From positions 62,001 to 126,000 of the forward strand of contig NZ_JAQGNT010000051.1 of assembly GCF_028291725.1 (NCBI RefSeq): DNA of 64,000 bases, given 5' to 3'. A model generated the notes under the pieces. That model searched no databases. It was not told the DNA's origin and worked only from the letters and a program-made list of their open reading frames with translations. Position numbers and translations under genes: made by a program. This DNA comes from Hydrocarboniphaga sp. Lineage in GTDB: Bacteria; Pseudomonadota; Gammaproteobacteria; Nevskiales; Nevskiaceae. Shown in pieces: positions 31,101 to 39,978 of the stretch (the first letter of the stretch is position 1; each line of letters begins with the position of its first letter).

Positions 31101-34100
31101 ACGCGAGGCTTTTGGGTCAACGACACCGACCTCGACGCCGACGCGATCAACGGCGGTGCGTTTATCGATGGTGGCGGCATCAGCCTGGTGACGGCAGCAG
31201 CGGCGGGTGCGCAGCTGCTCAGCGGTGACCGCAATGCCTTGACCAGTGTATTCGGCCCCACGCTGGATCTGACCGGCTCGGTACTACTCGACGCCGGCAG
31301 CACGCTGGATGTCTCCAGCGGCGGTCGCGTGCTGCAGAACGGACGCCTGGCCAGCAGCAACGGCGTCGCGCTCGGCCGCGGCGGCGACATCGAACTGGCG
31401 GTTTATGCGCAGCCGCAGGTCGGTACCTACACGCAGCCGAGCTTGTTCACCGACATCGAAACCGGCATCGCGCATGCGCCTTTGCAGGGGCAGTTGCAGA
31501 TTGACGGTACTTTGCTCGCGAGCGGTTTCTCCGGCGGCGGCGAATTGCGTCTGCAGGCGCTCGGTTTCCGCATCGGCGACGGCGCATCGACGAGTGCGCC
31601 GGACGGCACGCTGCAGCTATCGGCGGATTTTTTCACCGGCCAGGGCTTCGCGTCCTACGAACTGGTGGCGTTGTACAACGCCACGATCACCGACGGTAGC
31701 CTGGTCCAGCCCACGCAATACGTGTTCGATTCCAACAACGCCGCGAATTTTTCGCGGCTGTTGCAGGCCGCGACCGGTAGTGACGTGTATGCGCTGACCA
31801 CGCTGGGCCCATACGTGGCCAGCGATGGTTTGAGCGATGCCCACGGCCAGTACCTGGGCTTGGCGCCGACCTCGCTGGCGCTGTATTCGGGCGGCTATCT
31901 GAGCTGGACCAATAACAGCAACAGCGAGTTCGCGAACTACTCGGCGCTGTGCGACATCGGCGAGGAGTGCATCACCGGCACCACATCTTTGGGCGAAGGT
32001 GCGCGTATCGAGGCCGAGACCGGCGCCAATATCACGCTCGGCTCGCTGAACCAGGTGACCGTGCTCGGCGGCATCGTCGCGCATGCCGGCTCGATCACCC
32101 TGACCGGCGACGCCAGTTCGGATGGTTACGCGCAGGTTCCGGGCGTGTTCGGCGGCGCCACCGCCTACGCGTCGGCGAGCAAATCGGTATGGCTGGGATC
32201 GTCCAGCGTGCTTGACGTGTCTGGCCTGTCACTGGTCGACCGGCTCGCAGCGCCGCAGCTGGTCAACGGCCGCTATCAGCTGCCGCACACCGGCCTGGTA
32301 CTCGACGGCGGCAGTGTTGTGCTGAGCAACGACACCGGCTATGTGCTGGCACAGGCGGGTTCGCGCATCGACGTGTCCGGCGCCAGCGACGTGTTCGATT
32401 TGCGCACCGCCGGCGGCTCGACCGCGGTGCTGCCGCAGGCGGTGTGGAGCGACGCCGGCAGCATCGTGCTCGGCGCCGGCGCCGGCCTGTATTTCGACGG
32501 CACGCTGTCGGCGCAGGCCGGCTTCGCCGCCGACGGCAGCGGTCATGGCCGCGGTGGTGTGCTGACCATCGCACCGGAGACTACCGAAGGCGCGGTGCTG
32601 GTCGGCGACGACGGTTCGACCCGTACCTTTACCGGCGCGCAGCGGCTGGTGATCAGCCAGCACGGCGTCGCGATGCCGATCGGCGGATTGACGCCGGGCA
32701 GCGTCGTTGAAGCATCCGCCACGCCCAGCGGCGATATTCATATCGCCGCCGATCTGCTGAATGGCTCGGGCATTGACGATCTTTATCTCGGTGAAGATCC
32801 ACTGAAGGCCAATGGCGTCGCCGCGCTGCCGATCGTATTCGCGCAAGATGCGGTCAGCGGCGACGGCAACATCCATTTGCAGGCCGGCCGGGCTATCATC
32901 GCCAATGCGGCGGTGATCGGTGCCGACACGGCAGCCGACGGTCTGCAAGTGCTGATGTCCGCGCCCTACGTCGCGCTGCACGGTTATGTCGCCGGCGGCG
33001 CCTATCAGCAGCCCGAAACGCCGGCCGCTCGCGAAAACATGCGGCTGACCGTTGCGGCCGACGCGATCGACCTTGGCGGCGTATTCGCGATCGACGGTTT
33101 CATCGACACGCATTTCATCAGCCAGGCCGACATACGCTTCTCGACGCCCGCGGCCTACACCAGCGGCAACAACACCGGCGCGCTGCTGTCCGGCGGCGAT
33201 CTGCATTTCGACGCCGCGCGCATCTATCCGGCGACCGGCAATCGCTACATCATCGCCGCGGTCAGCGGCGACCGCGACACCACGATCAGCTTCGGTCTGC
33301 CCGAAGGCGTCGCCGCGAATACCGCTACACCTCTGTCGGCCGGCGGCTCACTGCTGGTCGATGCGACGAACATTATCCAGTCCGGCGTGCTGCGCGCACC
33401 GCAGGGCCAGATCGTGCTCGGGGTCTCCGATCCGGACGACTCGACGGCGCAGGCGACGTTCTCCAGTTCCAAGTTCAATGTCGCGCTGACGACGACCGCT
33501 ACCGTCGAACTGGCTGCGGGCAGCCTCACCTCGGTGTCGCTGGACGGCGCGATCCTGCCTTATGGGTCCACCGTCGACGGCACCGATCTGCTGTACGACC
33601 TGGCGAAAGGCAGCAGCGCCTATCTGAGCGCGCCGCCGTCGAAATTCGTCGGCTTGTCGGCACTCGACGTCGCGCTCGATCAAGGCGCGGTGGTCGATCT
33701 GTCCGGCGGCGGCGATCTGCAGGCGCTCGAGTTCGTCGCCGGCACCGGCGGCTCCAAGGACGTGCTGGCGCAGAGCGGCGTCTACGCGATCCTGCCCGGC
33801 GACGTGTCCAAACTCGCCGCCTACGATCCGGAACTCGCGGCTGATCCGCTGATCGGCCAGGCGGTGCATCTGTCCGGCATTCCGGGCCTGCCGGAAGGCG
33901 ACTACACCCTGCTGCCGGCGCGTTACGCGACCCTGCCCGGCGCCTATCGCGTGGTGCAGGACAGCGGCGCGATCGATACGCTGGCTTCGCAGAACGTCCA
34001 GCTCGCCGACGGTACGCAATACGTCGCCGGTTATCTGGTCGACAGCTTCAGCGGCGCGCGCGACGCGCGCAGCACCGCGTTCTACGTGCAGTCCACCGAC

Positions 34101-37100
34101 GCCAGCGTCTGGCAGCAGTATTCCGAGTACACGCTGACCAGCGCCGATACTTTCTTTGCCGCGCAGGCCGCGCGTGCGGCGACGGTAGTGCCGCAGTTGC
34201 CGCGTGATGCCGGTCGTCTGGTGATTGCGCCGACTGAAATCCTGTCGGCACTCGATGCCACGCTGGAGTCCGGCGCGGCAACCGGCGGCGCCAGTGCGCA
34301 GGTCGATATTGCGTCGGCACAGATCCAGATCATCAGCGCCGGCGAGACCGCGGCCGAAGGCTACGTCGGCATCGCTGCAGCCGATCTGAGCGCGCTGAAC
34401 GCCGGCAGCCTGCTGATCGGCGGCACGCGCACGCGCGATGCCAACGGCGACTTCATTACGCCGATCGCCAGCAGCGTGGTCGTCAGCAACGGCAGCGAAA
34501 CCCTGTTTGCGCCGGAAATCCTGCTGGTCGCGCAGGGTGTCGCCGGCAGCGATTCGGTGGTCGTCGGCGACGGCAGTCTCATCGAGGCGCGCGGCACCGC
34601 GGCTAGCGCCACGCCGATCACGATCGGCCGCGTCGCCAGCGACAACCAGAGCGCGGTCAGCGGCGATGGCGCGCTACTGAGGATTTCCAATGGCGGCGAA
34701 GTCGCCGTCACTCGCGTCAACACCGGCGACACCGGCAACGGCGTACTGGTGATCGGCGCGAATGCCGGACTCACGGCAAGCGGCGACAGCGGCTCGATCA
34801 CGCTGGATTCCAGCGGCAGTACACGTCTGGACCCGAGCGCTGGCCTGTCGGCGAATTCGATCGCCGCGAACAGCAGCCAGATCAGCTTCCTCGGCGATGG
34901 CGCGGCGGCGGATGCTGACGCGAGCGGTATCGTCATCAGCGAGCAGACGCTGGCGCAACTCTCCGCTGCCGAGCACCTCAGCCTCAACAGCCGCGGAGCC
35001 ACTACATTCGTCGGCGACGTGACGCTGAATTTCGCCGGCGAGCTGACGCTGGGCGCCGCCGTGTTCAACAGCGATGGCGGCGACGTCGCGATCACCGCTC
35101 AGACATTGACGCTGGGCAATCTGCTGACTGCATCCGCAGGCACAGCAAGCAGTGGCAACGGCTCTCTGCAGCTGAATGCCGACGAGCTCGTGTTCGCCGG
35201 CAGCAACAGCGCGTTCTCCGGTTACTCGCAGATTGGCGCGGTCGCCGGCAAGGGCGTGCTGACGCAGGCGATCGGCACGATCGACTTCGGCTCGGCCCAG
35301 CTCAGCATCGATGCGCCGGTCGTCATCGCCGATGCGGGCTCCAGCACAGTGCTGCTCAGCCGCGGCGATATGACGCTGACCGGCACGAGCAGCAGCGATG
35401 CACTGAAGCTGACGCCGCTGGGCGGCAGCCTGAGCCTGGTCGCGTCCTCGCTCAGTATCGGCACCACGATCCAGGCGCTGGCCGGCAACATCGGCCTGCA
35501 GGCGAGCGCAGGCGATGTCGCGCTCGGCGCCGCTGCGCTGTTGTCGGTGCACGGCGTCACCCAGACTTATTTCGACGTCGACCAATACGCATCGGCCGGC
35601 CGCATCGATCTCGAGTCGGTGCATGGCGACGTCGTCGCCGCCGCGGGTTCGCGTCTGGATTTTGCCGCGGAAGATGCAGGCGGTGATGCCGGCATGCTGA
35701 AGATCGTCGCGACCGAAGGCGAGTTGGCACTGGCTGGCGTGATCAGTGGCGGTGCGGCGCAGGGGCAAGGCGGTTCGCTGAGCGTCGATGTCGGCGGCGG
35801 TCTCGGCGCACTCGACACCCTCGCCGCGACGCTGGCGACGGCCGGTGTCGATAACAGCATCAGCGTCAGAACACGCAGTGGCGATCTGTCTCTGGCCTCG
35901 ACATTGAAGGGTGACGCCGTTGCACTGACGGCCGACGGCGGCCGCGTGACGATAGCGAACAGTGGCGCAATCGATGCGTCCGGCGCAGCCGGCGGCGCGA
36001 TCACTTTGTACGGCCAGGACGGCGTCGATCTGCAGGGCCGGCTCGATGCGCATGCGACGAGCAGCGGCCAGCGCGGCGGCAGTGTCACGATCGGCACCAC
36101 CGGCACCGCATCCGGCGGGTACGACGCGCAATACGGTTATCAGCTGATCGATGCGGCGCAGTCCGGCCGCATCGAGATGGCTGCGAGCGCGGTGATCGAT
36201 GTCAGCGGTGCCGACGCGGCCGATTCGCTGGCCGGTGGCACCGTGCATCTGCGCGCGCCGCTGCTGTCGGACGGCGGCGTCAATGTCGTGATCGATCCGG
36301 CCGCGCAGGCGAACATCATCGGCGCGCGCGACGTCACGCTCGAGGCCTACGCCACCTGGAGCACCACTGATGCCACAAGCGGCAGCCAGCACTTCGACGG
36401 CATCGTCGATCCCGCCGGCTTGTACGACGCCAACGGCCTGCTGCTGGCGTCCGGCAGCAACGCTGCGCACATCGGCTTCTACGCCGACACGCTGCTGAAC
36501 TACGTGCAGAGCCCACAGTTCGCGTTCGAAGACGCATTTGCGGGCATCGCCAACTTCCATGCGCGGCCCGGCATTGATCTGATCAATCCGGACGCCGCGA
36601 TCAACGGTGGCGACATCCGCGTGCTCAGCAACTGGAACCTCGGTGCCGGCACGCGCCTGGCCGACGGTTCGCTGGATCTGCTGTATCGCTATCAGGGCAA
36701 CGCGCCGGTGCTGAGCCTGCGCGCCACTGGCGACGCGCTGTTCATGGCCAGCCTGTCGGACGGCTTCTTCCAGTACAACAATCCGTTCGCGGATGCCGAC
36801 GGTGTCATCGCGCCGCTCGCGAGCGATGCCAACGGCATCTCGCCGCTGTCCTCGGCCGGGCTGCCCTTGCCGCTGCTCGCAATGAGCCTTGCCTCCACCG
36901 TCGATGACAGCGGCAAGGTCATCCGCGGCTACGATTCCAGCTCGTATCGAATCGTCGCCGGTGCCGACTTTGCCGGCAGCGATCCGATGGCGCTGTCGGC
37001 CGCGGCACTAGAAGCCGGGCAGGGCGACGTGGTGGTCGACGGACACGTATCCGCGACCATTTTCAGCACGCTGGATTCGTCGCAGTCGCGCAGCATGGTC

Positions 37101-39854
37101 GCGCCGACGATGATCCGCAGCGGCGTCGGCGCGATCGACATCGCCGCAGCCGACGACATCACACTGCGCGACCCCGTCGCACCCGGTGTGATCTACACCG
37201 CGGGCACCGCGGCGGCCGGCACCCCGCTCGGTCTGACGGCCAGCGTGCTGTATACCGACGGCTCGCATCCCTGGCTGGTCGACACCGGCGAAAGCCATCC
37301 GGTGGCCGCCGGCGATCTGAACCTTTCGGCCGGCGGCGACATCCTCGGCTACCGCGGCGTCGTCGATACCGACGGCAGCCGCACCGGCGTCGCCGGCGTC
37401 GTCATCGATCAGTACTGGTGGCCGTGGATGCAGGGCCTGTGCAGCACGCTGGTCAGCGGCAACGACGCGGCGTGCGCGACCGATACCAGCGCCCAGGATT
37501 ATGGGCTGATCAATTTCGCGAACTTCGATCAGGGCGTGCTCAGCGCCGGCGGTAGCGTCAGCATCAGCGCGGGTGGCAGCATCACCGACTTCTCGGTGTC
37601 GCTGCCGACGACCTATGTGCTGGATGCGAACGCGGCGAGCGGCTACACGGTGCTCGGCGGCGGATCGCTGAGCGTGCAGGCCGGCGCTGACATCCTCGGC
37701 GGCGATTATTTCGTGTCGCAGGGCCAGGGCCTGATTACAGCAGGTGGGCGCATCGCCGCCAGCGGCAATGGCCCGATCGACACGGCGACCGGCAGCTTGT
37801 CCACCGTGGTGGCGATGCAGAACGCTCAGGTATTGGTGCGTGCGCGTCTGGGTGTGGAGATCGGCGACCTGATCAACCCCTCGTACATGAGTGCTTCGTT
37901 CGATTGGCAGCCTTACGGCATTGGCTCCTCGCTGCGGGTGGAATCGCTGGCCGGCGATCTGCTGCTGGCGCGTCCGTCGGCCAACTATGGATATGGCCTT
38001 GCCGGAGCACTACTGCAAGCGACCTCGGTGTGGCCGGCGACCGTCGAAGCGACTGCGTTCAATGGCGCCCTCGACATCGATCTTGGCGGTACCGGCGTCG
38101 GTGTCGGCCTGTCGGCGTCGCCAACCGGCCAGCTCGGCCTGCTCGCAACCGGCTCGGTCAGCATCAGCGGCGCGCCGAATGCCGTGTTCGGCCTGTTCGA
38201 CGTCGATCCTTCGCGAATGGCCTCGCCCGGCGGCGGTACACAGCTGCTGAGTCTGAGTACCGGCACGGGTGCCTTGCTCAATCACGAGGCGAGCGCTTTG
38301 CACGCAGCTGATACCCAGCCGGTCATCATCTACAGCCTCGACGGCGACATCGTCGATACCCTGGTCACCGTCAACAATACGATCCTGGCGCCGAACAAGC
38401 CGGCGCAACTCCGCGCCGGCCGCGATATCGTCAACCTGAACTTCGTCGGCCAGAATCTTTACGACTCCGACATCACGCTGATCGAAGCCGGCCGCGATCT
38501 GTACTTCCAGCGCGTACCCAGCTTCAGCGCGCATATCGAGATCGGCGGGCCCGGCACGCTGCTGCTGTCGGCGGGCCGCGATATCGGGCCGCTTCCGGCC
38601 GACAACGTCCAGGCCGCGGGCGCCCTGACCGGCTTCCGCAGCGTCGGCAATCTCTACAACCCGTATCAGCAGCGCGCCAGCGGCGCCGACCTGTTGATCG
38701 AGTTCGGCGTCGCGCCCGGCATCGCGGTGCAGGAATTCGCGGCGGCCTATATCGCGCCGGACCGCAGTGTTAGCGATGTGCCGAGTTATACCGATCAACT
38801 GATCGCATTCGTACAGCAAATCCAGGCCGACGCCGCGGTGGCCAGCGGCAGCACGGCACCGCCGGCACCCACCGCGGGGCAGGCCTGGGCGGTGTTCCAG
38901 CAACTGCCGACCGAGCAGCAGAAGCGCCTAGCTTACGCGGTGTTCTACGACATCCTCGACACCGTCGGCCTGGAATACAACGATTCCACGAGTCCGAACT
39001 ACCGCCAATACGCACGCGGCTATGCGGCGGTCGCCTCGCTGTTCCCGTCGGATCTGGGCTACACCGAAAACGACCTGAGTGGCGGCGGCAACGGCGCGAC
39101 GCAGACCGTCAGCACCGGCCGCTTCGACATGCGCGGCGCCACCGTGCAGACCCAGCAGGGCGGCGACATTTCGCTGATTGGCCCCGGCGGCGGCGTGCTC
39201 GTCGGCAGCACGTCGGCACCGGCGGCGGCCGTGCCCAGCCGTCAGGGGCTGCTGGCGCTGCAGACCGGATCGATCCGCGTGTTCACCGATCAGAGCACCT
39301 TGCTCGCACAGAGCCGCATCTTCACCGAGCAGGGCGGCGACGTGCTGATCTGGAGTTCCAACGGCGACATCAACGCCGGCAAGGGCGCCAAGACCAGCAG
39401 CGAGCTGCCATCCACGACCTATCTCTGCGACAACGACCGCTTCTGCCTGGTCGACGCCGCAGGCCAGGTCAGCGGCGCCGGCATCGCCACGCTGCAGACG
39501 GTTCCGGATGGCCCCGCCGGCAGCGCCAACCTGATCGCGCCGCGCGGCACGGTCGACGCCGGCGACGCCGGCATCCGCGTGTCCGGCAATTTGAATATCG
39601 CCGCACTGCAGGTGGCCAACGCCGACAACATCCAGGTCAGCGGCAACTCGGTCGGCGTGCCGAGCAGTGTCGTCAATACCGCGGCGCTGGGCGCCGCGAG
39701 CTCTGCGGCGGCTGCCGCCAACGACGCCGCGCAGGATCTGGCGCGCAGCCGCGCGCCGGACGACGCGGCGACGATGATCACCGTCGACGTGCTCGGCTTC
39801 GGCTCGGTCGACGAAGACGAGAAACGCAAGCTGCGCTCGCCCGGCGCGCAATGA
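28149..39854 (+). CDS. Two-partner secretion exoprotein TpsA (filamentous haemagglutinin family)
   Basis: TPS domain HHTVTVEQTAQKAILNWQQFNVGRNTTLHFDQS...NWIALNRISGSASPSQILGEIQAEGSVYLINPSGFIFGGSSTVNVHSLLATTL; 3901 aa, repetitive beta-helix-like; TTG start assumed. Confidence 0.93.
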   Translation: MVKQPRRTQATTTPRPDPARLSPRGLLCRYARISGMGLTVVAGAAASPMVFAAPPPFGSSAWVAQQRAAAAIGVPATGGSTTTPSVNSPIAVTTPQQALQNSSRSMANLSRAAAAITAAQSAQLAARQLSIAQPNPQGVADGLTAAGGGGLVVDPNAARDLADPAGCATYSCTWLNAQLPTDAVDANAHHTVTVEQTAQKAILNWQQFNVGRNTTLHFDQSAGTQADGSNNWIALNRISGSASPSQILGEIQAEGSVYLINPSGFIFGGSSTVNVHSLLATTLNPTLGGNLGADTFGSNYTYLTKGVFFGDVLLLQPVEPLEYTDTPAGPATTGKTVPISMGDIEIQAGASLKTGANGYMLIAAPTVSNAGQIVADDGQVVLAAGSGMTINAASTTSLKFTVAAGTRGLDANTPLPPGELINTGLIQVRRGTVELDGSDVTLGSTAVEGTGLTQYSTIVATTSLTRPGGITIKADNYGAQGSVSGYTGVVDMQAGSVLALLPDYDGETTTSSAAADAAFKRGSIAVSGGSIRMMGDSLVEAPGQNVSLNATLDAIAAGTLPPATGIGGAISGRIYLDNGAVIDVSGLANIELAMSANLVVVPRLGQNELADSPLQRDGFLFGSAVTVDAREHGTRDDGSIWYGTPVANVNGYVELVPRGIAELLQDGGAIALSGQELIAQSGSQLNLDGGYIHYLGGSIQTTRLLAANGAMIDIAAADADQIYSGFAGQTDVDHARANLTEIFHNGLLSGSSYESDYIEGGNAGTLSLSLSGYYASDYTPVGYTQVLNGSLSARAYAGRHQVADGEIPSGGSFQIGKIGGGSDAGGASISGAALSYLIVDQATQLGSIASPFEYDTVMPSADSSVADPWNHPELAVYWSEVSGEQLAGGGFSSVSLVTSGVIRVEESGLSVQPGGSISLTGSVVTLAGDLIARSGQINITAIGQTANSSMLSQFTGASIFVPAGDASGAALRGNIEVLRGVTLSTRGFWVNDTDLDADAINGGAFIDGGGISLVTAAAAGAQLLSGDRNALTSVFGPTLDLTGSVLLDAGSTLDVSSGGRVLQNGRLASSNGVALGRGGDIELAVYAQPQVGTYTQPSLFTDIETGIAHAPLQGQLQIDGTLLASGFSGGGELRLQALGFRIGDGASTSAPDGTLQLSADFFTGQGFASYELVALYNATITDGSLVQPTQYVFDSNNAANFSRLLQAATGSDVYALTTLGPYVASDGLSDAHGQYLGLAPTSLALYSGGYLSWTNNSNSEFANYSALCDIGEECITGTTSLGEGARIEAETGANITLGSLNQVTVLGGIVAHAGSITLTGDASSDGYAQVPGVFGGATAYASASKSVWLGSSSVLDVSGLSLVDRLAAPQLVNGRYQLPHTGLVLDGGSVVLSNDTGYVLAQAGSRIDVSGASDVFDLRTAGGSTAVLPQAVWSDAGSIVLGAGAGLYFDGTLSAQAGFAADGSGHGRGGVLTIAPETTEGAVLVGDDGSTRTFTGAQRLVISQHGVAMPIGGLTPGSVVEASATPSGDIHIAADLLNGSGIDDLYLGEDPLKANGVAALPIVFAQDAVSGDGNIHLQAGRAIIANAAVIGADTAADGLQVLMSAPYVALHGYVAGGAYQQPETPAARENMRLTVAADAIDLGGVFAIDGFIDTHFISQADIRFSTPAAYTSGNNTGALLSGGDLHFDAARIYPATGNRYIIAAVSGDRDTTISFGLPEGVAANTATPLSAGGSLLVDATNIIQSGVLRAPQGQIVLGVSDPDDSTAQATFSSSKFNVALTTTATVELAAGSLTSVSLDGAILPYGSTVDGTDLLYDLAKGSSAYLSAPPSKFVGLSALDVALDQGAVVDLSGGGDLQALEFVAGTGGSKDVLAQSGVYAILPGDVSKLAAYDPELAADPLIGQAVHLSGIPGLPEGDYTLLPARYATLPGAYRVVQDSGAIDTLASQNVQLADGTQYVAGYLVDSFSGARDARSTAFYVQSTDASVWQQYSEYTLTSADTFFAAQAARAATVVPQLPRDAGRLVIAPTEILSALDATLESGAATGGASAQVDIASAQIQIISAGETAAEGYVGIAAADLSALNAGSLLIGGTRTRDANGDFITPIASSVVVSNGSETLFAPEILLVAQGVAGSDSVVVGDGSLIEARGTAASATPITIGRVASDNQSAVSGDGALLRISNGGEVAVTRVNTGDTGNGVLVIGANAGLTASGDSGSITLDSSGSTRLDPSAGLSANSIAANSSQISFLGDGAAADADASGIVISEQTLAQLSAAEHLSLNSRGATTFVGDVTLNFAGELTLGAAVFNSDGGDVAITAQTLTLGNLLTASAGTASSGNGSLQLNADELVFAGSNSAFSGYSQIGAVAGKGVLTQAIGTIDFGSAQLSIDAPVVIADAGSSTVLLSRGDMTLTGTSSSDALKLTPLGGSLSLVASSLSIGTTIQALAGNIGLQASAGDVALGAAALLSVHGVTQTYFDVDQYASAGRIDLESVHGDVVAAAGSRLDFAAEDAGGDAGMLKIVATEGELALAGVISGGAAQGQGGSLSVDVGGGLGALDTLAATLATAGVDNSISVRTRSGDLSLASTLKGDAVALTADGGRVTIANSGAIDASGAAGGAITLYGQDGVDLQGRLDAHATSSGQRGGSVTIGTTGTASGGYDAQYGYQLIDAAQSGRIEMAASAVIDVSGADAADSLAGGTVHLRAPLLSDGGVNVVIDPAAQANIIGARDVTLEAYATWSTTDATSGSQHFDGIVDPAGLYDANGLLLASGSNAAHIGFYADTLLNYVQSPQFAFEDAFAGIANFHARPGIDLINPDAAINGGDIRVLSNWNLGAGTRLADGSLDLLYRYQGNAPVLSLRATGDALFMASLSDGFFQYNNPFADADGVIAPLASDANGISPLSSAGLPLPLLAMSLASTVDDSGKVIRGYDSSSYRIVAGADFAGSDPMALSAAALEAGQGDVVVDGHVSATIFSTLDSSQSRSMVAPTMIRSGVGAIDIAAADDITLRDPVAPGVIYTAGTAAAGTPLGLTASVLYTDGSHPWLVDTGESHPVAAGDLNLSAGGDILGYRGVVDTDGSRTGVAGVVIDQYWWPWMQGLCSTLVSGNDAACATDTSAQDYGLINFANFDQGVLSAGGSVSISAGGSITDFSVSLPTTYVLDANAASGYTVLGGGSLSVQAGADILGGDYFVSQGQGLITAGGRIAASGNGPIDTATGSLSTVVAMQNAQVLVRARLGVEIGDLINPSYMSASFDWQPYGIGSSLRVESLAGDLLLARPSANYGYGLAGALLQATSVWPATVEATAFNGALDIDLGGTGVGVGLSASPTGQLGLLATGSVSISGAPNAVFGLFDVDPSRMASPGGGTQLLSLSTGTGALLNHEASALHAADTQPVIIYSLDGDIVDTLVTVNNTILAPNKPAQLRAGRDIVNLNFVGQNLYDSDITLIEAGRDLYFQRVPSFSAHIEIGGPGTLLLSAGRDIGPLPADNVQAAGALTGFRSVGNLYNPYQQRASGADLLIEFGVAPGIAVQEFAAAYIAPDRSVSDVPSYTDQLIAFVQQIQADAAVASGSTAPPAPTAGQAWAVFQQLPTEQQKRLAYAVFYDILDTVGLEYNDSTSPNYRQYARGYAAVASLFPSDLGYTENDLSGGGNGATQTVSTGRFDMRGATVQTQQGGDISLIGPGGGVLVGSTSAPAAAVPSRQGLLALQTGSIRVFTDQSTLLAQSRIFTEQGGDVLIWSSNGDINAGKGAKTSSELPSTTYLCDNDRFCLVDAAGQVSGAGIATLQTVPDGPAGSANLIAPRGTVDAGDAGIRVSGNLNIAALQVANADNIQVSGNSVGVPSSVVNTAALGAASSAAAAANDAAQDLARSRAPDDAATMITVDVLGFGSVDEDEKRKLRSPGAQ

Positions 39855-39895
39855 AAAGGACAATCGGCAAGTCCCTACGTATCAGCGCCGCACCC

Positions 39896-39965
39896 GTAGG
39901 GCGGGTCAAGACCCGCCGTTTTTCTGCCCGGGCGAGCCAAAACGGCGGGTCGCGACCCGCCCTAC
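39896..39965. repeat. REP-like pair, family A (GTAGGGCGGGTCAAGACCCGCC)
   Basis: GTAGGGCGGGTCAAGACCCGCCG ... CGGCGGGTCGCGACCCGCCCTAC. Confidence 0.9.
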
Positions 39966-39978
39966 GTATCAACTCACT

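Noticed and set aside
34674-36560. 628-aa minus-strand ORF inside tpsA (also 27603..29588)
   Set aside because: Shadow ORFs generated by repetitive GC-rich tpsA coding sequence; no domain motifs
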